Shown here: positions 43,842 to 56,239 of the stretch, piece after piece
How positions within the stretch are numbered: the stretch's first letter is position 1
Layout of the letters: every line of letters begins with the position of its first letter
Source: Rotaria socialis
Taxonomy: Eukaryota; Rotifera; Eurotatoria; Philodinida; Philodinidae
Direction: 5' to 3'
NCBI GenBank assembly: GCA_905331475.1
Contig: CAJNYU010004191.1
Location: 124,001 to 188,000 of the forward strand
Length of the DNA stretch: 64,000 bases
Made by a program: the position numbers and the translations under genes
Notes under the pieces: generated by a model
The model's input: only the letters and a program-made list of their open reading frames with translations
Told to the model about the DNA's origin: nothing
Databases searched by the model: none

Positions 43842-44685
43842 ATGTCTCGAACGACGAAAGTGAATCCATCAAATAATGCAACAACAACATCAACATCGTC
43901 TCCAGCGGATGATGAAATATCTCAATCATTGCCATCGCTTACAACATCAACTGAGTTAAAAAATCAGTGTTCAAACGCAGATTTATCTAATCAAAATCTT
44001 TCAACAGTATCGCCAGATTTAACTACATCAGAAGATATTGCTAACCGTGCAAAAGCTCGAGATATTGTAGTAGGCTTACAAAATAAGAATATCAAATTAA
44101 TTGCTATTGACTTTGATAATACATTTTTATCAACACATACACATGGTTATTATAAAGGGACAGCTGATAGCCTATTGCCTTATATAAGACCGGTATTTCA
44201 CTATTTCATTCAAGAACTTCTTGAGTCATCAGCTTTCAGTCGAACACTTCATGTTTGTTTCGTATCATTTTCACCTCAAGAAAAACTGATAAAAAAATTA
44301 CTACGTTTAGCATTTACAACTTCGTAAGTTTAAAACTTTCTTCAACTTAGTAAAAATCTATTATGATTCGTTTGTTTTTGTTTTCTATAGCAAAACCGAT
44401 CAAATTATAATTCGGTGCAATACACCTAAATTTGTTGCCACTATGAGAGCAAATGATCCTGGTAAAGAATATCCTGGTAAAGAATCTCATATATTATCTG
44501 TTGTTGCTGAAATTGGAAAAAAAATAAAAACAAAAATAGCTCCCGGGGAAATTCTTTTGCTTGACGATGATCGGAACAATATTTCAACTGCTGAACGATT
44601 TGGTCACAAAGTACTTCAAATTCGTGATGAAATTAGTTTAGACATTTTAAAAGATTTTGTTTATAATAAGTTGCGTGACTGTTAA
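43842..44685 (+). CDS. HAD-like phosphatase
   Basis: Exons 43842-44323 and 44391-44685, separated by a 67-nt GT-AG intron (777 nt, 258 aa). An N-terminal Ser/Thr-rich region of about 65 residues precedes the core. IKLIAIDFDNTFLSTHT holds HAD motif I (nucleophile D90, acid D92), CFVSFSP is a likely motif II, and ILLLDDDRNNISTAERFG is the acidic motif IV. These support a metal-dependent phosphotransferase; the substrate is unknown. The start is set at 43842 because the alternative ATG 43824 lies in what looks like an acceptor (TTCTAATTTCAG|AT). Confidence 0.8.
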
Positions 44686-44689
44686 CTTT

Positions 44690-46303
44690 TTTTATGCTTC
44701 CAAAAAAAATGATTTTATTGTGTATTTTCTATGTGTGTCAACATACATTTATTTTAATCTCAATAGTCAGTTCAAGTTAAACAAAAACAATGACATCGAT
44801 CTGTGCTGGTTGCAAACCTATGCTTATAATAATGAGATACATATGACGATAAATATCAATATGATTCTCGTTGTTAAGTTAACGTTTAACTTAGATTTTT
44901 ATTTTATATTCTTGGTTGAATTTGGTATCTTTCTTGAAATTCTCCTTAATAAAACAATCGGAATTACATCTGAATAGAAGAATGTTCATGAAAAATAAAC
45001 AAATGCCGAAATGAAACTATTAGCTTTTGGATTAGCAATGCTGTTTTAAAGAAAAAGAAATAAAAACTTTTATACTTCACTTTTATAATACATGTATTTG
45101 AATTTCATGCAAAACAAAAGAGATCCGAATGAAACGTCGAGTGTGACACGAAATGTTACTAAATATTTTGTTGTATTTAAGAATTTAGTCATAAGATTTT
45201 ATCTTTACTAAGAAAGATACTTTCTGCTCTTCTATTTAAATAAGAGAAAATAAAAGAAAGTAGTAACATTTAAGTGAAAAGATTCACTGTGTCTTTCATC
45301 GATTGAAATGTGATTATGGGTTATCGAATCGTCATTTCACAGATATTCATTCATTTTTCATCTTGCCGAAGTTATTGTGATTTACTGTATCGGACTCGAG
45401 TGAGACTTGAATAACAAGGAGATTGTCGGAATTTATTTTACGACAAGCCGAAAGTAATTCATCGTCGAAATTCATAGACACGTCAATATCTCATTTATCA
45501 TTCAAGCAAGTAAAGTTATACATTATTAACTAACAATAATTTCTAATCTTAAAAAAGAAAATCTCACCAAATGAACTGAATTTATAGTTTAGCCATAAAG
45601 TATCAAAAATGTTAGTAGTCTGACTAATAGTGATATCTTTCTTGTTAAGCATGAAGCATCTTTGGTTTTTATTTACAGATTCTTATATGTGTTCTTAATC
45701 TTTTAATTCTGCTAAATATTCGAATTTCTACTTTTGCTGTTAATTTATCAGGAAGACAAAATAAACAGGAGGACATGATATTAATATGTAAAAGAAAAGG
45801 TTAATCTAAAACTCATGACCTATTGTCTAATAAAATATTAGTATTTAACAAAGAAATATTCAAAAAGTATAGAATTCATGACCCTTTTTTTGTATATCAA
45901 ATAGTTGATTTTATATAGTAAAAATTTTCAGTGAAATCATATAATCAATGTCAATGCGCATAATCGATACATGCGATCATTGACAAAGTTAAGACCTATC
46001 ATTTTACACTGCCTTTTTATTAAGGCTTCGTATGACGACAGACTAAAAACTCCGTGTATATAAAGAATATAATTTCTCGTTCATTATTGTAGGATAGAAC
46101 AGAAAACTTTTAGAATGTTACGATCATACACGCGTGCTGCTTGTAGGCTTAGTATATGAATTAATCGGTTGACGTGGAAGGAAATAGTTACTGGACTTTT
46201 CGTAAAGTGCAAATATTTTCGATCGCTGACATTGCTGTTTATTTAAAATAAGAAAGTTTTATTTGCCATGATGTTCAACAAATGAATTGCATGTTTTCAG
46301 TGT
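44690..46303. other. intergenic, no supported gene
   Basis: AT-rich spacer between convergent genes (HAD plus, macro-PARP minus). The open frame 44657-44977 overlaps the end of the HAD gene and looks like chance. Confidence 0.5.
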
Positions 46304-48496
46304 CTATTTATATGTGATTAAGTATTTTCCAAATGCTTGACTGTCATGATAAGTGACATATATGTGAGAACCATTTGTCGTTGTATCGAAGCCTGGTGGG
46401 CATGTTTTCATTGAAGCATTTCCTTCAATTGTTTTGCCCACAAGTACTTGAACCAAAAACATGCGTCGTTCTCCTTTAGAATTGGGAGTGGCATAGGTAT
46501 GGCTGTAACTCGCATTTGCAGAAAAATAGACTCCCTTGCCATATGATGTGCCTAAACGAAAGAGAATAGTTCAATTGTGATAAGTAGTGGACTATCAATT
46601 GTTGATTTTCTTTTCCTTGCCTCTTTCCGGTCTACATGTGTATAGGAATCATAGATGTCCATCGCGGGTGAAAATCTACCGCTACTGCGCCGCACCGCGA
46701 TGAGATTTTGAAAAAGGTATCGCTACCGCACCGCCATGGACATCTATGATAGGAATATATACATTTGTACGTCATGCATCAGTTGTTTCTCATCTATTTA
46801 CCTCCGTCGCTCTTGTTTTCACCATTCTCTTCTACAAAGATATGGCAGGATGACCAATACATATTACAATTCTGTTACAAAGGTGGTCGATGAAAGATTT
46901 TATCACTTGATTATTACTCAAATACAAAAGAACGAGTACACGAGGAGTGCATCAGTCTTGCTAAATGGCCAGATGACTTCAAATGTACTCCGCATAGCAA
47001 TGTATGCAGTATTGGTAGAACTCCAAATACAAATGAGTGCCTACCGTGTATACCAGCATAACTGCGATTGAAACACTCTTTTATAATATTATTCGCCGCA
47101 GTTTCAGAGCATCCGTGGAATAACCATGTTTCTGTATCATTACTCAGTCTTTTGTGAAACTCTCCATGATGTATTCTATATTGTTGGTACCAACGTCTGT
47201 TCCAGATATGTTCAATGCGAACGATTTCTTTATAAAATGTCGATGTCATAGTCAATTGAAAGCGTTCGACAACATCCTCATATTCTTTAGTCGCAGGATG
47301 TAGTAAAATTTTTTTTACCTCAAAGGGATTTGAATCTGAAGGATGGGGTTTCCGATTCGGTGGTGCTACAATCTTTGGAGCTACATCACGAACATGTGCT
47401 GCTGCCCTTGGTTTCTCTGTCTGTAATTGATTTTGAAAAGCCTCAAAAACATTCTGTCGATCTTGTTGAATGATAAAATAGACAAACAACTGTAACGAAG
47501 CTTGACGCCTAAGTTCATATGCAACAGCCGCAATTAATGTTTTAGCAACAAAATTGACATCACAATCTAATAATCCACAACCAATGGCAGGAAATGCAAT
47601 AGATTTAATATTATTTATTTGATCATTAATTGCCATGGCAATCGCTTCAGAAACAAATTTGCGAAATACCCATTTATCCGCTGTTTTAGACAAATTCTCA
47701 CATGGAATAAAATAAATACGCCTGCACGATAAATTTCCACCGTTAGTTTGAATAGATTTTTGTGTTTTTGAGGATTCTCCTGAATCATATTGCGTTGAGA
47801 CTGCTGATCCAGCTTCTTGCAAAACATTTTTCCTTAGGGCGTCTGATGTTGATGCAACGACTATTGCATCCACCTAAAAAATGCAACGAAACGAGTAATT
47901 CAAAAATCAATATAAGATGCATCGAAGAAAAATAAAATTTGGATAAATAATCAGAAATTTTAGTACAATGAATAGGTGACAATCGAAAACATAAATTACG
48001 TACAACAAGAATTATTCTTTGTAGACCACTAATTTTATAAATAGAACGAATGGGAATATTTCAAATGATCCGTATCTTCGAATTCAAAATCAATGTTTCA
48101 ATAGTATCGTGGGCACACATCTGTCAAGTTATCCTGAATGTATATGTTTTCAAAACAATCTTTTACCGCTTGTTTGGTTAGATCTCCTAGACAAATGCCG
48201 ATTGTTCCACTACATACTTTTATACCTAGAAAGAGAAAATTCCGAATTGATTAAGTGTATAATCACGAATAAATATTTTGATAGCTACTGCTATTGGCTG
48301 GCAGTGATTTTGCACATAACAGTTGTTTTCTAGCTGGGACGTTCACATCCGGAGCCATATGTCGTGGTAAGAATTTCGGAAGAACATTGTCAGATGATAA
48401 ATTTTCATCAGCTTCACTGCCAGATTCATTTTTATGAACGCTTTGGTTCTTCGCATTTACAAGTTCACTTGAGGGTTTACCTTTACCAACACCCAT
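46304..48496 (-). CDS. macro-domain PARP (mono-ADP-ribosyltransferase-like)
   Basis: Exons 48496-48316, 48225-48167, 47873-47045 and 46551-46304; total 1317 nt, 438 aa. After a polar N-terminal tail of about 60 residues, a macro domain reads IKVCSGTIGICLGDLTKQAV, DAIVVASTSDALRKNVLQEA and SIAFPAIGCGLLDCDVNFVA (ADP-ribose pocket). The PARP catalytic domain has RIEHIWNRRWYQQY, TWLFHGCSETAANNI (His) and GTSYGKGVYFSANASYS (Tyr), and ends near DSQAFGKYLITYK without an obvious third-position Glu, as in mono-ADP-ribosylating PARPs. The order matches the C-terminal part of PARP14-like proteins, which act in antiviral and stress signalling in animals. Intron 47044-46552 carries a small foldback element. 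Confidence 0.87.
46648..46750. repeat. 103-bp foldback element saturated with ACCGC, in a PARP intron
   Basis: ATCATAGATGTCCAT (46648-46662) is perfectly inverted at 46736-46750. The interior consists of CCGCTAC/CACCGC words. TATAGGAAT occurs on the left flank and ATAGGAATA on the right, a possible target duplication. It lies inside the last intron of the macro-PARP gene. Confidence 0.7.
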
Positions 48497-48499
48497 GAG

Positions 48500-49765
48500 T
48501 TGCCCAAGTTGAGTTCAAATAAAAATCAGACCTCAAGGACACCACGTAAACACGGCAATAAATATAAAAGCAGGCCAGCAGTTGCCTCTAGCTGAAAAAA
48601 AACAAGTTTCATTCGAATGAAAAACTTCTGGCTAATATACGACTGTCATGAGGGCGTGGGTGTAGGGGTTATTGTAGATACGGGATGACAGTATGTGTGT
48701 GTTGGAGGGGGACTTGTTTTACTTGTAAACGATCAGTAGAATAGCTTGAGGATATGAGGAAATAGCTTAAAAACCGACGCGTGACGAAGTTTACAGTATA
48801 AAAAAAGGAAAAAAAACATAGAGAGTTAAAAAGAAGCATTCAGAATGACCTTTGATACCCTTTCTCTGATCGTTTGGATCGATCGTCTTCAGGAAAGCGA
48901 AAAACGTGCATCAGCATGACAGGTGAAAAGAGCAACGAAAAATTCTGCATAGCGAAGCTTGACATGGCAAGTTGAAAAAGTGAGGTTTCGAAATAAGACG
49001 TACTGAAGACGAGCGAAGAACGAAGCCGAAAACATCCCTCAAAAGTGCAGGAAAGTAAAATATCTCAATCGAACCAAAACTATTATAAGTGACAACCAAT
49101 ACACTTTATACATCCAACTTTCTACCTCACAAATCGGCAAAGAAAAACTCTGTGTGTAACTGTTAAATAGGCGATGCAAAGAATGTGACATTCTAAACAA
49201 ATAAAGCGATTCAAAGAAAGACAGTAACATTTATTACATAAGGACGTTGGCAAAGAAAACAGAGATAACGGATATAAAAATACGAACAGATTGCTAACAA
49301 CAACAGTCAAAACACTGAGAAAAATAAACGCGAATGGCAAACTCGTGCAACCAATGATCGAGAAGAGTGAGGGTCGTAAAAGATCCTAAAAATGTTCATT
49401 TCACGCAAAATCTTTGAAGGACTTAACTGTCTCGTTTGGAAATACTAAAGTACTGCTTCATTGAGCATGTATCAATTGCAATGTGAATATTACAAGAGTG
49501 TAGGTGTGATGATCTTCTTATCATCTGTCTCCACACACCCTCAATTAATTCTTTCTGCATGGTTCATATACGAACAAATCAAAGATCTTCAAACAAAACC
49601 CTATATGATAAAACGTATTTCTCATGAATAATTTTCGTCTATGTGTCTGGTTAAGAATATTTGAAGCATCTAAAACTTTTCAATTGCATCACTATAAATC
49701 AATGAATACTTTCGTTTATTTAAAAGTCACTATTAACAATATACAAAGCAAAAAGAATAAAATCT
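48500..49765. other. intergenic; two GTGTGGG-type structures
   Basis: No supported gene. ACTGTCAT...GGGCGTGGGTGTAGGGG...ATGACAGT lies at 48643-48690, and GTGTAGGTGTGATGATC...CCACACACCCTC at 49497-49551. Confidence 0.45.
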
Positions 49766-51668
49766 CTACCACCATAAATATAAGTCACGATTAATATACT
49801 TGATAGAATAATTCTTGAATAAGTGTTCTGATCTAATTAATGCATTTAATTCTCGTAGACATACTTTAGGTATTTGTAAAATACACAAAAAGCATAAACG
49901 ACATGTTTTATTATTAATTTTTGAAGATAAAAATCGTATAATTTGATTGACTTCTTTTCTATTCATTCCAATTTTAAGATATTCAACTTGTCGAAATAAA
50001 TCAAGAATTATTTGAAAATTTTCTAAACTACAAGATTGACGAATTTCTATAGTATTAATTTTATTTGTATTTGATACGTATTGAAAATTTTCATTTTGTT
50101 GAATTCCATTAAACGATAATGAATCTAATTTTAATACCGATAAATTAGGTGTCAGACGGATTAAGTCAATAATTTGTTCAGAAGTAAAATTCGCCCTTTT
50201 AATAGTTAACTTAGTCAATTGTTTCAAAGGAAGAATATGGCTAAGAGTTGTTGAAATTGAATTATCAGATGTGTTAAAATGCTCTTCAATAGTTAATTCG
50301 TTAACATTTGGAAAACAATTTAGATTATAATTCGATAGATATTTACTGGAAATATGAACATGTTTAACTGAATTGAAATTCTTTTCTTGACTATGTAAAT
50401 GAAGTTGAGGATAGAAATCCGAATAAAATGTATAATCTTCTCTTCTATATGGATTTGTTGAATAAAGTATTAGACGATCTAATTTTATTTCTGTATTGTG
50501 TTTATGTGTTATAAACCACTTTCGTTGAGTCCAAAACGACGAATCAAATTGATAAATTGAAAGAAGATATATTAAATCATCTTTTTGTACAATATTAGTA
50601 TGATATATATCAAAAATACGTAGATTCGGCATTGAAGATAAGATTAATTGTTCCCATTGGCCTGGAGCCAAATATGTTGGATCATGTGTTGTAAGATGTA
50701 AAACTTCAATAGAACTAAAATATGTTTTGATTAACTGTTGGAATAAATAGAAACGTAGATGATCGACTTTAATCGAAACGTGTTTTAAATGTTTTAATGT
50801 AGTAGACAATTGATAAATATATGAAGCATTCGCTCCAACAAGACAATCAATTGATAAATAACGAAGTTTTGGAAGACAACACAATATATCATGAAGTGAC
50901 TCAAGGGAAAAACGATTATTGATAATAAGATATTCGATAGGACTTTGTGTTTTATTCAAATAAAATTCTATTGGTTGTTTATCATATTGTTCTTGATATG
51001 TTACTTTGCAATATTTTAATTTCGATAAACAAAATATGTGGTGAAAAAGAGAAGCAGGCTGTTGAACATAATCCGCAAGACTAAAAACTAATGAATGTAA
51101 TTTCGGTGAAAAGCTTAAATGTTTGAGAATATTAACAAGATATTTTGTATCAATATTATCCAAAACTAATGTTTCAAGTTGAATGTAATCACAAATAGTA
51201 CGTGGCGGTGAGAAAATAAGATCAACAGTAAATGGATTCGATAAACGCATGTAGTTAATTCGATATTTATTTGGTTTAATCATATTGTTATGATAATCAT
51301 CAAGATTTGATTTTGACATTGTCGTAACATTTATTTGAACGAAAAGATTTCTATGCACAACTAAATTTTTAAATCGTCGATTAAGATTAAAAAATCCTTC
51401 GTAAGCATGATAAACATCGAGATATTGAAATATTTCATAAATAGTTTCATTTGCTAAATTTTCAAAATAAGGTCTAAATGAAAAAGAAAATTAGATGACT
51501 AAATACATTTTATATAACATTACTTGTGTTTTATTACTAAAATAAAATAAAGATTTATTAAATATAGACAAACACAAAAATCATCTTACATTCATGTTCT
51601 ACTTTTTGTTTCTTGTTGTCGTTATTATCGTAAACAATGTCGTCTAACTGTCGTTTTATTCGTTCCAT
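49766..51668 (-). CDS. F-box/leucine-rich repeat protein with a 13-nt micro-exon
   Basis: Exons 51668-51590, 51536-51524 (13 nt) and 51473-49766 total 1800 nt (599 aa). Residues near 30 onward (PYFENLANETIYEIFQYLDV) form the F-box. About 500 residues of irregular leucine-rich repeats follow (YIQLETLVLDNIDTKYL, LPKLRYLSIDCL, LTKLTIKRANF, NLSVLKLDSLSF). Directly joining the outer exons puts them out of frame; the micro-exon TAATAAAACACAA, bounded by AG and GTAATG, restores it and leaves introns of 53 and 50 nt, the normal size here. SCF substrate-receptor role inferred; substrate unknown. Confidence 0.8.
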
Positions 51669-51669
51669 A

Positions 51670-53218
51670 TTTGAAATAGGATATAACGATGATACTAACC
51701 TAGAATAGCGAAAATGCGTAGATATATATAAACGTGAAATAACATTCTCTCTCTCTCTCTCTGTTTCTCTTGTCTATCGACAAACACACATTATTGGTGT
51801 GCGATAGATTTTTGAAAGAATTATTCTAAATAAGTTTAATTTCATAGAAAACAACTTTTTGTCTCACAATATTTATTTTGATTCGATCAAATAAATTTTA
51901 AAAAAATTTCTTTCTTGAACAACGAACGATTTGAACTGATTGAATAAATATTCGTTAAAATATATAACAGGATGAATTCTAATCGATTGTAAATCTTATA
52001 GTGGAAAAAATAATATTTGTAAGGATATTGTCAAAACAAACTAAAACATTTGATTCGATAAAGAACAAATAGTCTATCAGAATTTTTTCTTCAATAATTA
52101 ATTATTGGAAAATGTTCAAATATTTTGACCAATTAAGCAGCAATTATTGTACTGATATATTTCGCTTGTTCAAGGAAACAATCGGCGTTTATTTTTCGTT
52201 AAAATTTGTTTTCGATTCCATAGAAAGATTTGATCCGGGCCCGTTCGAATTCGGATTTGATTTTGAAAAAAGTTTGAATCCAAATGGTATCATACATTCA
52301 TACTTTAATGTTATTTCTGGAGTCTAAACCATGAAAATAAATGAGATGCAGCCTTGGTCTTCCATCTGAAGAAAGGATTTAGAAATATATTTGATAATAT
52401 GAAAGTCAAGTTGCACCTGGTCGAAAACGTTTGCACCCGGTGAACTTTACTTCCAAAACTTGAGACATCTCTCGTCAATAACTAAAATACTTGTTGATAA
52501 ACTGAAAACAGCTGCTGAATGAAATTCTTTTGTTGCTTGATCGATCTAGATACTCTTTCTTACAGAAAGAAAAACTATAGAGAAATATTTATATTGATTT
52601 TTAAATAATACCAATCTAGCGATGAGTTTAACAATATGTCCTTCAATGATTTTTTTTTTCTCGAACAAATGAAAATGACTGAAAATGTCGATAAAGTGAA
52701 TTAAGAGGATTTTGAATTTGATAAATTTTTTTTTTTAATTGACCAACTCGAGTGAATATGTATTTTTAATATGATTGAATTAAACCAATAAGAAGAAAAT
52801 TTTCATTGATCACTTTTCTATTGTAATCACTCAACAAAATTCACTAAAAATTATTTAAAAAAGAAATGGAAATTTGCTTTGCTTATGAGAATTAGAATTC
52901 TTCTGTGTGAAATTAGATAGATTTGATTACTTTTTAGTACTTTTTCATCTTCGATTTAGTAATAAAATATTTCGATCTTGAAGAAAATACTTTCGTTACT
53001 TGTTGTTTTATCTAAGATTAATATCAAACGTCTTCTTAATAGAGTTCGGCACAATAGAAGACATTATTTTTCTCCTTCACATAATTCAATCCTATTTTCT
53101 CCTAATTCATTTTTATACGTTTCGAAAAGCATTGAAATTCTGATAACTAGAAAATCTTCCTACAAATATAGTTTCTTTTAAATGTTATCAATAATCCACG
53201 TATATGAATTGTATACGG
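51670..53218. other. intergenic, no supported gene
   Basis: AT-rich, with a CT microsatellite at 51747-51763. Open frames at 52112-52327 and 52978-53388 have no recognisable features. Confidence 0.5.
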
Positions 53219-56200
53219 TTAGTTTGCGAGGGCAGCATCTTCCAAAATCATGTGTGCTACTTTTTCACCAACAGCGTATGCAGGAGCTTGTGTATGTCCA
53301 TTGTTTAGTAAAGGCATTATGGATACATCTGCCACTCGTAAGGCCTCAATATTTCTTACGCGAAGCCGATGGTCCACTACCCCCATAGAATCGGTGTCAG
53401 GTGCCATTTTACATGTACCACCTGGATGATAACAGGTGTTGGCGAAAGCTCGTACATGCTGCTTCCAACCAGCCAGATCGTTTGGATGGGATGCTGTTTT
53501 CGGCCATGGACCAACCATGATATCTTTCGTTCCTCGACCTTTCATCAGCACTTCATGACCAATCCGACAACCCTCAGCAAGTACAGCTACATCGAGATCA
53601 TTTTCGAGAAAGCCATGGTCGATAATTGGTGCACTTGACGGATTCTTGGATGCGAGTCGTACTGTACCTCTTGCTTGGGATCCACATAGAAAAGTGACGA
53701 GCGTAATGATACCTTCATCCCCGACCGGACAAGGAAGAGGTTCACCTGCAAAAGTCAATAGATTCATATTTAATGGATCTTACGAAATTATTCTAACTAT
53801 ATAAATTACTGTGAAACATGCAACGTTTGTATAGTCCATTTTAGGCAATTATATCCTCGCAAGAAAATTATGACTAATCGATAGCTATCATTTACTTGCC
53901 ATAATTATTTGACTAGGAGAGTATTTTTTGTAAAATATAGAGAAACTGACTATCTATTCTGTTTCGATCTATCTAAAGTGCGAAGCGTTCGCTGATAGCG
54001 ACCCTTGCTCACTACACGAAAGCAACTTATAGTGAAAACCGATGTTTTTTCAAGGATTTAAATATGAACAAATCATCACTATATCTTGTCATATTCGTGG
54101 CTCTTTATTTCTACGATCTATCTACTCAAATTGGAACAAAACTTTTCTGTATGTTGGCTGAAAATGCAACCATTTTGAACTCTTTCAATAAAACTATATC
54201 AATTATTATAATATATGAAATATCTTGTATAAGATGAATTTAAAAAATGTATGATTATAGATTTATATTTTTACCTTGTTACATTTCGCTGCTTACGCTA
54301 CTATCGTAGCCAAAGTATCCATACTAATCAAAGTCAAATGTAAAACATCTTCATTTTACAACAATATTTAAAATCAAATAATTTTCATTTTTGTTAGAAA
54401 CTTTGTAAAACTAATACTAGTATATAGCCTTGTTGTACTCTTGTTCGAAATTATATGCCTTGGATTAAAAAGTCATTTACGAGTATATGGGTTCTACATT
54501 TCAGCCTCGCACGGAACTGCACTAATGGCTTTTTTTATTGCGATCGACTGACCTGGATCTATGAAGTTTGGAGCACCGAGGAGCATTTCTGATGTCCAGA
54601 ATTCGATATGAGGTTGATTCGGCCATTGGCCTGTCGGATCGTAATCAGATGATTGATCCGTTTTCTTCTCAGATTTTGCAGCTTCCCATACAGGATCTTG
54701 AATAGTCTTATCAATTCGCTTCAGAGCGAATGGGCCAAACGAGAATTCTCCTAAAGGTCCTGTTTTTGTTTCATGCCATTGTTTTACGGATGCTGCAAGG
54801 ACGTCTGGGTGGTAGTAAATGAACCGGTCGAGCGTCAGACTTGGATCGTTTACTTGATAAGATGTAAAAACCTAAATGATAGCATGAAGTATTGCACAGT
54901 CGAGCAAAGAGAAGTACATACAATCGTATGATCTTGAAGATTTTTTCCTACACCTTGCAAGTCCACCTTACAACTGATACCTATTTCGGTCAGATGCTCT
55001 GCTGGACCAATACCGGAATGCATTAGGACCATTGGAGAATTGTAAGCACTAAATAAAAGTAGTAACTCGAACGGGATTGGATAGCTTGGCAGTTCGTGAG
55101 CCGTGCTAGTTTTTTTTCATGACGACGTCAAAAGGCTGAAACCATTACTGCTCGTCATTTTTACTGAAATTAGACTGAAAGCTGATTTAGTGTACTATTA
55201 GAAAGTTTCTCGAAAAGAATTGTTTATCGAAAAACTTCGACAGTTTTCTTTCTAATGTAATAATTCGACTTTGAATCATGTCACATATCTCTACAGCATA
55301 CCCAGCACTTAGAATAATTTCCTTTCTTGCTTTAATAATTATCGATTGACCGTTTGCATCATGATGTGCTTCCACGCCGACTGCCTTGTAGTCACGTCTG
55401 TCTTTATCGTTTACATTATTCTTTTCTAAAATGATACGATCGACATGGACACCTGTTTGGACTGTAAGGTTTGTTTTTTCATAAGAGTGAACAAAGTCTG
55501 CACTTGTACTTCGAATACCCTTATAAACTGTACGTATAGCATGCCCAACACCTAATGAGTACTGAAATGAGTTTTTAGACAAGAAATGAACGTAACAAAC
55601 CTTCAAAATCGCCCTGCATAAACATATCTGGTTTGTATTTAAAGCCACTATCGATAAAAGAGTCAAGCACTTTTTCAGAGATAGGTGCAAAACGACGAGG
55701 CTCAGTGTGCAGAGGTCCATTATTGCCATGGACATTCAAGTCGGCTTGGTGCCATTCAGCGGGATGAAACGTCTCAGATGCCTTGAAATAGGGCAACATT
55801 TCTTCCCAACTCCATCCAGGATTTCCCATATCTGCAATCCGATCATAATCTGCTTTGGCACCACGGATGAGCAATGTACCATTGGTTGCACTACATCCGC
55901 CGAGATAACGGGGGCGCATAGCATGCATAATACGATTATTACAACCTTTCTGAGCAATAGTATCATAGTTCCAGTCGTATGATCTATCGCCATTTAAAAG
56001 CCAACGACCAATCATACGCCCATCGACTATTTCTGCATCACTATCACAAAAGATTATTTGTTCAAGATTGAAAAATGAGTGCACACACCAACATACCTTG
56101 GTCCAGCTTCGAGAAGACACACACTCAAATCTGTATTTCCTTCTGCCAAACGTCGAGCTGCAACTGCACCGCTGGTACCACCACCAATGATAATATAATC

Positions 56201-56233
56201 ATATGTATCAATGTTATCATTCGTGTGAGCCAT
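53219..56233 (-). CDS. GMC-family FAD oxidoreductase (choline dehydrogenase-like)
   Basis: Six exons: 56233-56097, 56040-55601, 55551-55302, 55048-54922, 54871-54553 and 53745-53219; total 1800 nt, 599 aa. The FAD-binding start YDYIIIGGGTSGAVAARRLA is followed by GMC signature 1 (RPRYLGGCSATNGTLLIRGA) and signature 2 (GAYNSPMVLMHSGIGP). The C-terminal catalytic region has CYHPGGTCKM and NNGHTQAPAYAVGEK. Members oxidise alcohols such as choline with FAD. There is no signal peptide, so it is probably intracellular. Intron 54552-53746 is 807 nt, the others 46-253 nt. Bacterial-type GMC enzymes acquired by transfer are known in bdelloids; the six phase-consistent introns show this one is fully domesticated if foreign. 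Confidence 0.92.
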
Positions 56234-56239
56234 TCTAGA

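Noticed and set aside
53369..53638. 89-codon plus frame
   Set aside because: Antisense shadow of the last GMC oxidoreductase exon.
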